Shown: positions 16,069-26,046, counted from the stretch's first letter. The stretch is DNA of 64,000 bases from Haladaptatus litoreus (GCF_900156425.1 NZ_FTNO01000002.1:168125-232124); one strand, 5' to 3'. Notes: generated by a model from the sequence alone, not told the origin. A program made the numbers and translations.

Positions 16069-18255
16069 TCAAGCGCGGAACGTCGCCCAGCGCAACATGT
16101 CGTCGAATTTCACAACCGATTGATACCGGTCGTCCGGGTCGGATGCCATCGCCGTCGAAAGCACGTCGGCTATATCCGGGGAGAGGGAGGTGTAGTCCTG
16201 CGGAGAGGGAGAATCATCCGCAGTCGGCGGCGATGCGCCCGCAGGCGCATCGCCAGTGAGGGCGAAATGAGCAATCGCACCGAGGCGATACACGTCGGTT
16301 CGTTCGTCCGCCGCCTCGCCCGCGACCTGTTCCGGCGCGTCGTATGGCGAGGAATCACGATGGTCTGCGAGGACTCTGGCGAGTTTCCAGTCGCTCACGC
16401 CACCTCGCCCGTCACTATCGAGCAGAATCGTTTCAGGCGTCAGGCCGCCGTGAATCAGTCCGTCACCGTGTGCCCTGTGAACGGTCATGTTCGCGTCCGA
16501 AAGGGCTTTGATTCGCTCCCCTGTGGGTCGCTCGCCGTCGGCGAGCGACCCGCCCTCGTACTCGGGGAGTTCGGCCCAGTCGTCCCCGAAATCGAGGACG
16601 GGAACGACACCTTTGCGGTCGCTCAGGTCGGCCCACTGTTCGACTGCCGATTGGAACTCCCCGGCGAGGGTCGAGTCGGTCAGGTGCTTTTCGACGACGA
16701 CGCGAGGGCCGTCGTCGCTTCGTTTTCTGACCCGGAACGTTTCGGTGAACTCGTCGCTGGCGATGCGTTCCAGACGACCGTACTCCGGTTCTGGTTCCGG
16801 CGCTGGTTCCGAGGCAGGTTGGGATTCGGAATCCAGTTCGGGTTTTGCCGTGCCATCCGGCGATTCCGGTTCCGCGTTCATCCGACGATACGCGACGAAC
16901 ACGCCGCTTCCGAGGAGGATGCTGGACAGGGCGATACCGACCCCGGAGGTGAAAAAGTGGGTCGTCTCGTCCACGAGTATTTCGGGAATCGACTGGGGCA
17001 AGTCGAAACCGTACAGCGACCCTTGCGTTCCGAGGAGGACGGCATCCTCCGAGACAGTTATCATCGTCATCTCCTCGTCTGGTTGGAACGACCATTCGAC
17101 AGTGCCGTCCTCTGTCGAGAGCGCGCGCAGTTTGCTCCCGTGAACGACGTAGAAAGTGCCATCGGCGATGTCTCCCCACGACAGGCGATAGTCGTCTTCT
17201 TCGGACAGTTCGAACGTCCATCGCTCGGAACCGTCGAAGTTCACCGCGACGATTGTCTGATCGACTATCGAGAACACCGCTCCATCGGCCACGACGACGG
17301 AGCGTCCTCGCTCCCGTCTATTCGTTTCGTCGTACTCCCAGCGTATCGTTCCGTCGCCGACGGAAACTGCAGATAGGGAGTCACCCCAGAAATACACCGT
17401 GTCTCCGTGAAGCACCGGTTCCGAATAGTTCGAGTTGTCGAGGGAGGCCGTCCACTGCACAGCGCCGTCTTCGGGTTCGAGAAAAACCGCCGTGGAACCG
17501 CTTCGACAGAGAATGCCCTTTTCGGTGGCTACCTGCAATCGGAGTGGATTTCTATCGACGTCGATGGCATCCGCCCCCTCGACGTTTTGCCCATTCCGAT
17601 GCCATTGTTCTTTCCCGTCGTCGTCCGAAAGTGCGTACACACCGTCCCTCGTAGATATATAAATCAGACTGCCGAGGTGAGAAACCATATAGACCTCTCC
17701 GATTTCGGCGTCCGACTGCCATACTTCCGACCCGAAGTCGATGTCGATTGCCTCGATTCCGCGATTTCCTGCGACGTAAATACTGTCACCCTCGGCTGTC
17801 AGTTGGCGCGGATACTCATGGACAGGGTGTCGCCACTGTTCGGAACCATTTTTCGAATCGAACGCGCGCAGTTCGTAGTTTTGCCGTCTCTCGCCATCGC
17901 CGGTCGTGGTGGTGACGAAGACGGTGCCGTCCTCGACGGCCATATTGGCGAACGACGGAAACGTTTCCGTCCACAACGTCGTTCTGTTCGCTTGATCGAT
18001 TGCATAGAGAGTGATTTCGTACTGATTCCTCCCATCCGACTCGGAAGTACCGAGAACGTATGCAACGCCATCTGCCGTTTCGAACGGATAGTACGCATCA
18101 ATGTCGGACTTCGAAAACGTCCAATCAGGTTCCTGTTGGGTTTCCTCCGACGTAGTGGTGGTAGTCTGTGCGTGCCCGACTGCGGCGGACATGCCGACGG
18201 TTCCGGACGCCGTGAGAAACCCGCGTCTGGAGAGCGAGGAGGGCGAGGGGTTCAT
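16069..18255 (-). CDS. Tat-exported PQQ-like beta-propeller with cytoplasmic degenerate protein kinase domain
   Basis: A 728-residue chimera. SRRGFLTASG near residue 9 is a twin-arginine signal, followed by a propeller of repeated GxxYWxxL-like blades (about 45-425; e.g. ALSTEDGTVEWSF). One membrane helix (about 431-452) leads to a Pro/Glu linker and a kinase-like domain (490-725). The kinase keeps the VEK lysine, an SDW in the DFG place and an APE motif, but the HRD catalytic loop reads HGGLTPETI, so the catalytic Asp and the Arg are lost. Predicted topology is sensor outside, pseudokinase inside. Ligand unknown; 41 bp follow the phosphate permease start. Confidence 0.8.
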   Translation of the reverse strand: MNPSPSSLSRRGFLTASGTVGMSAAVGHAQTTTTTSEETQQEPDWTFSKSDIDAYYPFETADGVAYVLGTSESDGRNQYEITLYAIDQANRTTLWTETFPSFANMAVEDGTVFVTTTTGDGERRQNYELRAFDSKNGSEQWRHPVHEYPRQLTAEGDSIYVAGNRGIEAIDIDFGSEVWQSDAEIGEVYMVSHLGSLIYISTRDGVYALSDDDGKEQWHRNGQNVEGADAIDVDRNPLRLQVATEKGILCRSGSTAVFLEPEDGAVQWTASLDNSNYSEPVLHGDTVYFWGDSLSAVSVGDGTIRWEYDETNRRERGRSVVVADGAVFSIVDQTIVAVNFDGSERWTFELSEEDDYRLSWGDIADGTFYVVHGSKLRALSTEDGTVEWSFQPDEEMTMITVSEDAVLLGTQGSLYGFDLPQSIPEILVDETTHFFTSGVGIALSSILLGSGVFVAYRRMNAEPESPDGTAKPELDSESQPASEPAPEPEPEYGRLERIASDEFTETFRVRKRSDDGPRVVVEKHLTDSTLAGEFQSAVEQWADLSDRKGVVPVLDFGDDWAELPEYEGGSLADGERPTGERIKALSDANMTVHRAHGDGLIHGGLTPETILLDSDGRGGVSDWKLARVLADHRDSSPYDAPEQVAGEAADERTDVYRLGAIAHFALTGDAPAGASPPTADDSPSPQDYTSLSPDIADVLSTAMASDPDDRYQSVVKFDDMLRWATFRA

Positions 18256-18422
18256 ATCAGTAGCTAACGAGTCGAGTTATTTATAGTTGAAGATGTGGGG
18301 AAACTGGAACATCAACGAAGGGGATAGAAGGAAACGTCACCCCCGAACCAAAATAAACAGATACGTCGGGAGAATTGGGGTGAACGCAAAACCGTTTGTG
18401 CACCGAGTCACTACCGACCGGT

Positions 18423-19082
18423 ATGGAACAAGCAGAACGCATGCGAGAACAAACCGCCTCCGTCGTGGTCGTGGATTACGGACTCGGTAACCTCCGGAGC
18501 GCCGTCAGCGGCCTCGAACGCGCCGGGGCGGACGTCGAAATCTCCGACGACCCCGCCACCTTTGAGGAAGCAGACGGAATCGTCCTGCCGGGCGTCGGCG
18601 CGTTCCGCGAAGGCGTCGAAAACGCCGGGCCGTACCGTGACGCGCTGGTAGAGGCCGCGGAAAACGGAACCCCGGTGTTCGGTATCTGCCTCGGCATGCA
18701 GATGCTGTTGACGACGAGCGAGGAGGCAGAGCGCGCCGGAGAGGGTGAAGTCACCGGACTGGACTTCGTCCCAGGAACGAACGTCCGGTTCGGCGAGGGA
18801 CAGAAAGTTCCGCACATGGGCTGGAACGAACTGTCGGTGGAGCGCGACCACCCAATTGCGGCAGGCATCGATGGAGAGTACGCCTACTTCGTCCACTCCT
18901 ACTACGCCGTTCCCGAGGACGAGAACGCGGTTGTGGCAGAAACCGACTACGGCACTCGGTTCCCCAGCATCGTCGCCAACGAATCGGGAACCGTGTTCGG
19001 AACGCAGTTCCACCCCGAAAAGAGCGGCGAGACGGGGCTTCGCATCCTCCAAAACTTCGTGGACATTTGCACCGAAGAGTAG
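18423..19082 (+). CDS. hisH: Imidazole glycerol phosphate synthase glutaminase subunit HisH
   Basis: A 219-residue class I glutamine amidotransferase that supplies ammonia to HisF in histidine synthesis. VVDYGLGNLRS opens the domain, FGICLGMQMLL carries the nucleophilic Cys, and FGTQFHPEKSG gives the His and Glu of the triad. I start at ATG 18423; the next ATG (18441) is also possible. No other his gene adjoins it; hisG is 23 kb away, in line with the scattered his genes of haloarchaea. Confidence 0.95.
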   Translation: MEQAERMREQTASVVVVDYGLGNLRSAVSGLERAGADVEISDDPATFEEADGIVLPGVGAFREGVENAGPYRDALVEAAENGTPVFGICLGMQMLLTTSEEAERAGEGEVTGLDFVPGTNVRFGEGQKVPHMGWNELSVERDHPIAAGIDGEYAYFVHSYYAVPEDENAVVAETDYGTRFPSIVANESGTVFGTQFHPEKSGETGLRILQNFVDICTEE

Positions 19083-19097
19083 CCGAGAAAGCCGAGT

Positions 19098-19442
19098 TTA
19101 CAGAAATTCCCGAACGTCCGAATACCACATGTCGTGCTCGTCCATCGCGTCGATTCGCCGGGCGATTTTCGCGGCGAGGACGTGCCAGCACAGTTCCGTC
19201 GGGTCGTCCGAGTCTAAGTTGTATTCGCTATCCCGACAGGTACACCCACCCTCTACGATGTACTCGTCCTCGAATCCGACGACGACCACGAAATCGCGGT
19301 ACCGTTTCACCCGTTTTTCGGACACCGCCTCGATTGCCTGCATTCCCCGGTCGTCGTGCAGTTTGAGGATTCGATTCACTATTTCCGGCGTCAGCGATTC
19401 CACGTCGTCGAGGTCTGCTTGCCACTGTTGGACGGGATTCAT
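19098..19442 (-). CDS. Small SWIM-type zinc-finger protein
   Basis: A 114-residue protein. Its C-terminal half holds the SWIM pattern: GGCTCRDSEY, about 12 residues, then LCWHVLAAKIA (C-x-C-xn-C-x-H). The N-terminal half is helical (LTPEIVNRILKLHDDRG, AIEAVSEKRVKRYRD). The start is ATG 19442 (MNPVQQWQADL); upstream residues in the open frame look noncoding. SWIM fingers bind nucleic acids or proteins; some act in recombination and DNA repair. It is convergent with hisH. Confidence 0.75.
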   Translation of the reverse strand: MNPVQQWQADLDDVESLTPEIVNRILKLHDDRGMQAIEAVSEKRVKRYRDFVVVVGFEDEYIVEGGCTCRDSEYNLDSDDPTELCWHVLAAKIARRIDAMDEHDMWYSDVREFL

Positions 19443-19599
19443 AGCTTCCCCTCCGTGGACAATTTCGGACGACGGGACGAATGGGACACCGGACGCACGG
19501 GTGGCCGGTTCGGACGGACGAAATAAACCCATTCCGATAGCAGGTAGATGGTCAGAAACAGGAAAGTGGTTGGATTTTCAGGAGGACTTGAGCATTGAT

Positions 19600-20035
19600 T
19601 GTGATGATGTGACGAGCGCAGAAGTCACGGCTGTAGGTCACGCCTGCGAAAGACTCCGCCTTTCGCGGCACCTGAAAACCGACGGTTTTCCGTGACTCGC
19701 AAACGCTTCGCGTTTGCTCACCCGAGGAAATCTCTGATTTCCCCCGGCCCTCGCTTGTCGCTCGCTCCTTGCAGTCGCTTACTCCTCGCTTCGCCGTTGC
19801 CGCTAGGAAAGCAGGGCCGGGCGCGCTCGCGCGCCCGGCCCAACCCAAATTCGACCAGCCGTCTTTTCGGAAACTCGTCTTTCGATACCTGTGGATTGCG
19901 AACCAGTCATTTGAGGGCCGAGTGCAGGGCACTCGGCCCTCCGCCGGCCTGGCGGATACGGGCGAACGAGAAACGAGCGACTGCAAGGAGCGAGTGACGA
20001 GTGAGGGCGATTTGTAGTCGTGATTTGAAAACGAT
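19600..20035. repeat. Hairpin-rich foldback island without a gene
   Basis: This gene-free stretch carries at least six perfect or near-perfect hairpins: 19646-19666, 19674-19690, 19699-19717, 19726-19742, 19814-19841 (28 bp) and 19914-19940 (27 bp). They are enclosed by a perfect 19-bp inverted repeat (CTCGCTCCTTGCAGTCGCT at 19761-19779 and its complement at 19976-19994). The whole could fold into one large cruciform or RNA structure. No transposase remnant is visible. Confidence 0.6.
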
Positions 20036-20165
20036 ATTACTCCACTAAAACCATGTCCAATCTGCACTGCCCCACCAAAATCAATGCTGACAGCGACAGT
20101 CGTTCAAAATCCTCGTCGCAGTCGAACTCGCTGGGCTTTTCGGCACGGAACGCAGAATCCACGTC

Positions 20166-21272
20166 ATGAACGTCCGCGAAGGAGGAGTCGAGGTGGTCGT
20201 CCCGGAACAGGACGGGGACAGCATCACTGACGACGTGTTTTTCAACCCGGTACAGGAGTTGAACCGCGACCTGACCGTCGCTGTCCTGCGAACCTACCGC
20301 GACCGAGAACCGCGGGCCGAGAGCTATCTCGACGCCATGGCAGCCTCGGGAATCCGCGGGGTTCGGGCCGCCGAAAACGACTGGGACGTGACTTGCGCCG
20401 ACATCGACCCGGATGCAGTGGAACTCTGCCGCGAGAACTTCGAACGAAACGACCTGCCGGGCGAAGTCGTCCACCGGAACGCCAACGCGCTCATGCACGA
20501 GTCGGTGTTCGACATCGTCGACATCGACCCCTTTGGAACCCCGATTCCCTTCGCGGACGCCGCGTTCGCCAACACCCGCGACCTCGTCTGCGTGACGGCG
20601 ACGGATACGGCACCCCTCTGCGGCGCGCACTTCCACAGCGGCGTCAGAAAGTACAGCGCGATTCCACGGAACACCGACTACCACGCCGAAGTCGGCGTTC
20701 GAATCCTCCTTTCCGCGCTCGCCCGAACCGCCGCGCGCTACGATACGGGCGTCAGACCGATTCTGACTCACGCGACGAGCCACTACGTCCGGACGTATCT
20801 CGAACTCGACCACCGCGCGACGGACGCGAACAGTTCGGTTGACGAACTCGGCCATATCTACCACTGCGAGGACTGCCTCCACCGCGAGCACGAGCACGGT
20901 CTGATTGCGAATCCGCCCGAAACCTGCCCGGCCTGCGAGGGCAACCGCGTTTTGACTGCTGGCCCGGTTTGGCTCGGCGCGACCCACGACGCGGACTTCG
21001 TCGCGGACGTGCGTGAAAACGTGACGGAAGAGATGGGAAGTGCCAAAAAGGCGACCAAGCTTCTCGACGCACTCGAAGGGGAGTTGCACGAACCGACTCA
21101 CTACGACCAACACCGCCTCTGCAAGGAGTGGACGCGCTCCGCCTCCGGCATGGACGAGTTTTTGGAGCGACTCCATGACGCGGGCCACGAGGCCTCCCGC
21201 GCACACTACGGTGGCACGACGTTCAAGACCCCCGCCAGCGTCGAGGAAATCCGAATCGCGACCGAGACGTAG
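20166..21272 (+). CDS. trm1: tRNA (guanine-26-N2) dimethyltransferase Trm1
   Basis: A 368-residue SAM-dependent enzyme that makes m2,2-G26 in t[18 protein letters not shown] opens the domain; [10 protein letters not shown] binds SAM, and [10 protein letters not shown] is the catalytic DPF(G) motif characteristic of Trm1. A zinc ribbon is seen as HCEDC about residue 236 and CPAC about residue 256. Start is ATG 20166. It precedes the YihY-type gene by 36 bp on the same strand. Confidence 0.96.
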   Translation: MNVREGGVEVVVPEQDGDSITDDVFFNPVQELNRDLTVAVLRTYRDREPRAESYLDAMAASGIRGVRAAENDWDVTCADIDPDAVELCRENFERNDLPGEVVHRNANALMHESVFDIVDIDPFGTPIPFADAAFANTRDLVCVTATDTAPLCGAHFHSGVRKYSAIPRNTDYHAEVGVRILLSALARTAARYDTGVRPILTHATSHYVRTYLELDHRATDANSSVDELGHIYHCEDCLHREHEHGLIANPPETCPACEGNRVLTAGPVWLGATHDADFVADVRENVTEEMGSAKKATKLLDALEGELHEPTHYDQHRLCKEWTRSASGMDEFLERLHDAGHEASRAHYGGTTFKTPASVEEIRIATET

Positions 21273-21308
21273 CGAAATTATTTGTGCGATTTCGTGGAAG
21301 TAACAGGT

Positions 21309-22535
21309 GTGAATTTTCGAGTAACTACACGCGAAATCGCCGCCGAGGTGCGTGAGCAGGAAATCACGTTCCTCGCCGCCGGAATCGCATTCTACGCGTT
21401 CGTCTCGATACTTCCGGCCCTCCTCCTCGGATTGGCAGTCGTCTCCATCGTCGGCGGCGAACGCATTGCCACCGAAGTCGTCATGACCGCCCAGCAGTTT
21501 CTTTCGCCTGCGGCGGAGGCAGTCATCTACGAAGCGTTCACGAGCAGGTCGGGACGCAGTAGCGCGACGATTGTCGGTGTCCTCGTCCTCGTGTGGAGTA
21601 CGCTTCGGGTCTTTCGGGGCCTCGATAAGGCGTTTTCGCGGGTGTACGATTCGAACCACGAAGAGTCGTTTTTCGAAACGCTAGTCGATGCGTCCATCGT
21701 AGTCGTCGTCATTGCGCTGGCGCTCCTCGGCCTCGCCCTCGGAAGCGTCGTCTTTTCCGCGTTTTCGTGGGTTCCGTTCGCAAAACCGCTTTCCTCTGTC
21801 GTCGTTCTGTTCGCACTCGCACCGGTATTTCTGCCTCTCTATTACTTTTTTCCGGATGCCGACGTGACGGTTCGAGAGGCGCTTCCGGGGACGATACTGG
21901 CGACGGTTAGCTGGGTCGCCCTCCAAGCGCTGTTTCAAGCATACGTCGAATCCGCGGCGCAGTTCGCCGCCTACGGCGTCCTCGGCGGCGCGCTGTTGTT
22001 AGTTTCGTGGCTCTATCTCGGTGCAATCGTTCTCCTGCTCGGGGCGGTGGTGAACGCAGTTCTCGCCGGAGGGTCTTTCAGGAAAACTAAAGATGCGGGA
22101 GCAACCAACAGCAAACAGCAGGTAGACTCAGGAGAGTACATGACCGACGATACAGAGCAGTCCGCCCCGGACATCCTCGAACTGCATGGCGACGTAGAGC
22201 GTCTCCAATCGGAGTTCGAGGAGTTCGAGCAAGACGTTGATGAGCGCACGGTTCAGAAACCCAAACTGGAGTCGGAGCTAAAGCGGTACGTCCGCAGACG
22301 GATGCGGCGCGGACACGCCCGCGGATGGGGACCGTATCTCGTTCTCCTCTACGGGACAGTGATGACGCTCGGCGCGTTCCGATGGCTCGAAAGCGGATGG
22401 GCCATCGCCGCCATGCTCGTTATCTGGCTCTCGACCCTCGGACTGTACACGCTCATGGTTCTGGTCGGATTCGGCGTTAGCGCGGTCGGCGTCCCCGGCC
22501 GCGTCGGCGGACGAATCCGCGACTGGCGTTCGTAA
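21309..22535 (+). CDS. YihY/BrkB family membrane protein with C-terminal extension
   Basis: A 408-residue membrane protein. Residues 1-275 are the YihY (formerly RNase BN) domain: LAAGIAFYAFVSILPALLLG, TLRVFRGLDKAFSRVYD and the later helices. After it come a charged coiled coil (LELHGDVERLQSEFEEFEQD) and two extra helices near the C-terminus. GTG 21309 is chosen as start; the AT-rich GAAATTATTTG at about 21275-21285 could be the TATA box. Function of the family is unresolved, probably transport. PAP2 gene follows after 2 bp. Confidence 0.82.
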   Translation: MNFRVTTREIAAEVREQEITFLAAGIAFYAFVSILPALLLGLAVVSIVGGERIATEVVMTAQQFLSPAAEAVIYEAFTSRSGRSSATIVGVLVLVWSTLRVFRGLDKAFSRVYDSNHEESFFETLVDASIVVVVIALALLGLALGSVVFSAFSWVPFAKPLSSVVVLFALAPVFLPLYYFFPDADVTVREALPGTILATVSWVALQALFQAYVESAAQFAAYGVLGGALLLVSWLYLGAIVLLLGAVVNAVLAGGSFRKTKDAGATNSKQQVDSGEYMTDDTEQSAPDILELHGDVERLQSEFEEFEQDVDERTVQKPKLESELKRYVRRRMRRGHARGWGPYLVLLYGTVMTLGAFRWLESGWAIAAMLVIWLSTLGLYTLMVLVGFGVSAVGVPGRVGGRIRDWRS

Positions 22536-22537
22536 CC

Positions 22538-23353
22538 ATGACTCGGGGCTGGGGTCTTATCGAAGCGTTTCGTGAAGTGTTGCCGGGTTGGGCACCCGAA
22601 CTGTTCGCGTACGTCACGCAACTCGGGGACGTGTGGTTCCTCTTCGTCGTCGGCGCGCTCTGCTACTGGTTCAACGACGACCGCGAGCGATTCGCGTTCG
22701 TCCTCGCCGTAACGCTGGGCGCGCTCGCGTTGACGCTCGCACTGAAGGAGTTTTTCGCACTGCCCCGGCCGAACGAAGCACTCCGAATCGTCGATGCGAG
22801 TGGCTACGGTTTCCCGAGCGGCCACGCCATCGGTTCCACGGTATTTTGGGGTATTCTCGCGTTGGCGGTAGACCGATGGAATCGCGGGATACGAATCGCC
22901 GGAGCCGCCGGTATCGTCACGCTGGTCATCATGTCTCGAATCATCATCGGCGTTCACTTCGCAATCGACGTTATCGTCGGCGTTGCGGTCGGCCTCGCGT
23001 ATCTCGCGTTCGTCGTCAAGGGACTGCGCTGGCGACCGACTCCCGCATTCGCGCTCGCAGTCGTCATTGCGCTGACCGCGGTGCTGTTGGCGCTGCAACC
23101 GCCAACGACCGAACACGGCATGCTCGACGCTGTCGCCGCATTCGGTGGCACGGTCGGTGCCTTGCTGTTGTGGCGGGAAGTCGGCCCCCCAGATGGGTCA
23201 GTAACCCCTATCGCAGGCGCCGCCGGAATTGTCGCGCTCGGCGCCCTCTCTTACGTCGGACTCGAACTGTCGCTTCCGCTCGTCGCGGTGTTCGCCGTCA
23301 ATGCAGTGGTTCAGGCAGGCGTCGTCGCCTATCCGCGAATCGCGGGACAGTAA
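22538..23353 (+). CDS. PAP2-family membrane phosphatase
   Basis: A 271-residue integral membrane phosphatase of the PAP2 family. All three catalytic motifs are present: KEFFALPRP (K-x6-RP), FPSGHA (PSGH) and SRIIIGVHFAID (SR-x5-H-x3-D). About eight helices are visible. Family members dephosphorylate phosphatidic acid or prenyl pyrophosphates at the membrane. It lies 2 bp after the YihY-type gene, so the pair is an operon and may act on membrane lipids. Confidence 0.9.
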   Translation: MTRGWGLIEAFREVLPGWAPELFAYVTQLGDVWFLFVVGALCYWFNDDRERFAFVLAVTLGALALTLALKEFFALPRPNEALRIVDASGYGFPSGHAIGSTVFWGILALAVDRWNRGIRIAGAAGIVTLVIMSRIIIGVHFAIDVIVGVAVGLAYLAFVVKGLRWRPTPAFALAVVIALTAVLLALQPPTTEHGMLDAVAAFGGTVGALLLWREVGPPDGSVTPIAGAAGIVALGALSYVGLELSLPLVAVFAVNAVVQAGVVAYPRIAGQ

Positions 23354-23386
23354 CGAAAAACAAGCGATAGAACGACTGAATCGGCG

Positions 23387-24757
23387 TTAGAACTTCTCCA
23401 AGTAACGCTCTTTCTCCCAGCCGCTGACGTAGGTTTTGTAGTCGTCGTACTCGGCGGTTTTGACCGTGGTGAACTTCTCGACGACGTGCTCGCCGAGCGC
23501 CTCCGTGATGACTTCATCCGTCTGGAGTGCATCAACTGCTTCCGAGAGACTGGCAGGGAGCATAGTGATGCCGTAGTCATCGAGTTTCTCGTCGTCGAAC
23601 TCGTAAATGTCCTCACGGACAGGTTCGCCGGGGTCTGCATCGTTCTCGATACCTTCAAGTCCAGCACTGATGACGACGGCGAGTGCGAGATACGGATTGC
23701 ACGACGGGTCGGGACTGCGGATTTCGAAGCGCGAACTCGCGCCTGCCGCGTCCGGAACACGGAGGAGTGCCGAGCGGTTCACGCCGCTCCACGCGACGTA
23801 GACGGGAGCCTCGTAACCGGGGACGAGACGCTTGTAGGAGTTGACAGTCGGATTCGTGATTGCCGTGAACGCTTCGGCGTGGTTGAGAATGCCGCCCATG
23901 AACTTGTACGCCGTCTCGGAGAGGTTGAACTCGTCGTCGCTGTCGGCGAAGGCGTTGCCGTCCTCGTCGAAGAGACTCATGTGACAGTGCATGCCAGAGC
24001 CGTTAATCGCTGAAATGGGTTTCGGCATGAACGTGGCGTGGATGTCGTTCTGTTCTGCGACGGCGCGAACCACGGCGCGGAAGGTTGCGATGTTGTCCGC
24101 GGCGGAGAGCGCGTCGTCGTATTTGAAGTTGATTTCGTGCTGGCCGTCCGCGACTTCGTGGTGGCTGGCTTCGATTTCGAAGCCCATCTGTTCCAGCGTG
24201 AAGATGACTTCACGACGCACGTCGCTCGCCATGTCCTTTGGTGCGAGGTCGAAGTAGCCGCCGGAGTCGTGCGGGATGGTGGTCGCATTGCCGTCGTCGT
24301 CCTTCTCGAAGAGGAAAAACTCCGGTTCCGGGCCGATGCTGACGGTGTAGCCCATCTGGTCGGCTCTGTCGAGAACGCGTTTGAGCACCTGTCGTGGGCC
24401 GCCGGAGAACGGCGTTCCGTCGGTGTTCACCACGTCACAGATTAGGCGTGCACTCGCGGTTTCGCCGTTAGAGCGCCACGGGAGAACTGCAAAGGTAGAC
24501 GGGTCGGGTTCGAGACGCATATCGCTCTCCTGAATGCGAGCGAATCCTTCGATGGAAGAACCGTCGAACCAGATACCTTCGTCGAAGGCCTTCTCGACTT
24601 GGTGCGCCGGGATACTGACGTTCTTGACCGTCCCCGTGATGTCGGTGAACTGGAGGCGGACGAAATCTACGTTTTCGCGTTCGATTGCTTCTAAAACATC
24701 CTGTTCTTCTTTCCCCAACCCTTCCTCTTCTTTCGCGGCAATATTTCCGTCTGTCAT
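23387..24757 (-). CDS. glnA: Glutamine synthetase
   Basis: A 456-residue type I glutamine synthetase that joins ammonia and glutamate with [17 protein letters not shown] and DGSSIEGF are N-terminal motifs; [46 protein letters not shown] and [16 protein letters not shown] are catalytic and metal-site motifs. Tyr of a possible adenylylation site is not evident. ATG 24757 is chosen over an upstream frame extension. It is divergent from an Lrp-family gene that in Halobacterium salinarum is known to control glnA. Confidence 0.97.
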   Translation of the reverse strand: MTDGNIAAKEEEGLGKEEQDVLEAIERENVDFVRLQFTDITGTVKNVSIPAHQVEKAFDEGIWFDGSSIEGFARIQESDMRLEPDPSTFAVLPWRSNGETASARLICDVVNTDGTPFSGGPRQVLKRVLDRADQMGYTVSIGPEPEFFLFEKDDDGNATTIPHDSGGYFDLAPKDMASDVRREVIFTLEQMGFEIEASHHEVADGQHEINFKYDDALSAADNIATFRAVVRAVAEQNDIHATFMPKPISAINGSGMHCHMSLFDEDGNAFADSDDEFNLSETAYKFMGGILNHAEAFTAITNPTVNSYKRLVPGYEAPVYVAWSGVNRSALLRVPDAAGASSRFEIRSPDPSCNPYLALAVVISAGLEGIENDADPGEPVREDIYEFDDEKLDDYGITMLPASLSEAVDALQTDEVITEALGEHVVEKFTTVKTAEYDDYKTYVSGWEKERYLEKF

Positions 24758-24813
24758 CTTTATCGACAGTCTACGCAAATACATCCATCATTAAAACTGT
24801 AACGGTTGGTCAA

Positions 24814-24825
24814 TTGTGCAATTTT
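24814..24825. promoter_or_regulatory. Palindrome between glnA and lrp, candidate Lrp operator
   Basis: AATTGTGCAATT is an inverted repeat with arms AATTG and CAATT. It lies in the 124-bp divergent region, 56 bp from each start codon, embedded in AT-rich sequence with near repeats (TTGGTCAATT, TTTTGGTCCA). The symmetric position suits autoregulation plus glnA control by the adjacent regulator. Confidence 0.5.
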
Positions 24826-24881
24826 GGTCCAGAATTGGATATTCGTTAAATTCTAATGCTTGGAGTGGGATGGTTGGTGTA

Positions 24882-25340
24882 ATGACGTATGAAAATCTGG
24901 ATGCGAAGTTAGTAAACGAACTACTTGGTGACGGTCGGGCAAGTCTGCGAAGTCTCGCGGAGAAACTTGACGTTTCGGTGACAACCATCTCGAACCATTT
25001 GGCAGACTTGGAGGAGCGAGGCGTCATCCAAGGATACAGCCCGCGCGTGGATTACGACGCACTCGGCTACGACGTGACCGCGGTCGTCCAGTTGAAAGTC
25101 GAGGGCAACGCCCTCCCGGAAGTGACCGACCGACTGCAAGACCACGACCAGATGATAAGCGTGTACGAAGTGACGGGGGATTACGACATCATCGCCATCG
25201 GCAAGTTCACAGATACGGACGGCATGAACGAACAAATCAAAAAACTGCTCATCGACCCGGACATCAAAGAGAGCAACACCAGCGTCGTGTTGAACGCCGC
25301 GAGCGAACACGAACAGTTCAAACTCGACATCGACGAGTAA
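24882..25340 (+). CDS. lrp: Lrp/AsnC family transcriptional regulator
   Basis: A 152-residue regulator with an N-terminal winged helix ([26 protein letters not shown]) and a C-terminal RAM ligand domain ([27 protein letters not shown]). The ATG at 24882 matches the usual start. It is divergent from glnA. In Halobacterium salinarum the equivalent Lrp controls glnA and responds to nitrogen; the same role is likely here. Complete, normal length. Confidence 0.93.
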   Translation: MTYENLDAKLVNELLGDGRASLRSLAEKLDVSVTTISNHLADLEERGVIQGYSPRVDYDALGYDVTAVVQLKVEGNALPEVTDRLQDHDQMISVYEVTGDYDIIAIGKFTDTDGMNEQIKKLLIDPDIKESNTSVVLNAASEHEQFKLDIDE

Positions 25341-25401
25341 TCGGTCACCGGCCACTCGATTTTCAGTAAACACTTAGACCCCGGGATGAGTCACCCCGGT
25401 A

Positions 25402-26046
25402 ATGAGCGTTATCGCGGAGTTTACGATTCACGCTCCGACCCTCGCGTTAACACCGACGCTCGAAGCGGTTCCCGGAATGACCGTCGAACTCGACCAACAG
25501 ATGGTCGCACAGGGATACACGCCGCTCGTCATCGTCTGGGCGAGCGGCGGCGATTTCACCGCGTTCGACATCGCCCTCGAAGCGGACACCACGATTGCCT
25601 CACACGCGATTATCGAAGACCTCGATACTCGGAAGCTGTATCGGTTGGAACTGTCTCGGAGTGACCTGCAAGAAGTGTATCCCGCGTATCAAAACGTCGG
25701 TGCTGTTCCGATGGCGGGACGCGGAAAAGCGGGCGTCTGGCGGCGGCGCATTCGATTTCCCGACCGCGACGCGTTGGCTGATTTTCAACAGTTCTGCACC
25801 GAGAAAACCATCGACTTCTCGCTTAAACGGCTATACACCCCGGGCGACGATGACACAACGTTTCAGTTGACCGAACCGCAACTTGAGGCGCTGGTCGCCG
25901 CATACGAGGTCGGCTATTTCAACGTTCCGCGCGATGCGACACTCGAAGTGTTGAGTTCGAAATTAGGAATCAGCAAGCAGTCCGTCTCGGAACGGCTCCG
26001 ACGCGCGCAGTCTCGCCTCGTCTCGAACGCCATCCTCGGGAAGTAG
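25402..26046 (+). CDS. Bacterio-opsin-activator-type HTH regulator
   Basis: A 214-residue regulator. N-terminal MSVIAEFTIHAPTLAL and following strands match the bacterio-opsin activator GAF/HTH associated domain; the C-terminal HTH_10 domain is LTEPQLEALVAAYEVGYF..SSKLGISKQSVSERLRRAQ. It follows lrp by 61 bp on the same strand but has its own short upstream region. Target genes are unknown. Complete. Confidence 0.88.
   Translation: MSVIAEFTIHAPTLALTPTLEAVPGMTVELDQQMVAQGYTPLVIVWASGGDFTAFDIALEADTTIASHAIIEDLDTRKLYRLELSRSDLQEVYPAYQNVGAVPMAGRGKAGVWRRRIRFPDRDALADFQQFCTEKTIDFSLKRLYTPGDDDTTFQLTEPQLEALVAAYEVGYFNVPRDATLEVLSSKLGISKQSVSERLRRAQSRLVSNAILGK

Noticed and set aside
19600..20035. Possible CRISPR array because of many short palindromes
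   Set aside because: The palindromes differ in sequence and spacing; no repeated unit with regular spacers.
20037..21659. 540-residue minus-strand frame covering trm1
   Set aside because: Shadow of trm1 and the start of the YihY-type gene; no motif.
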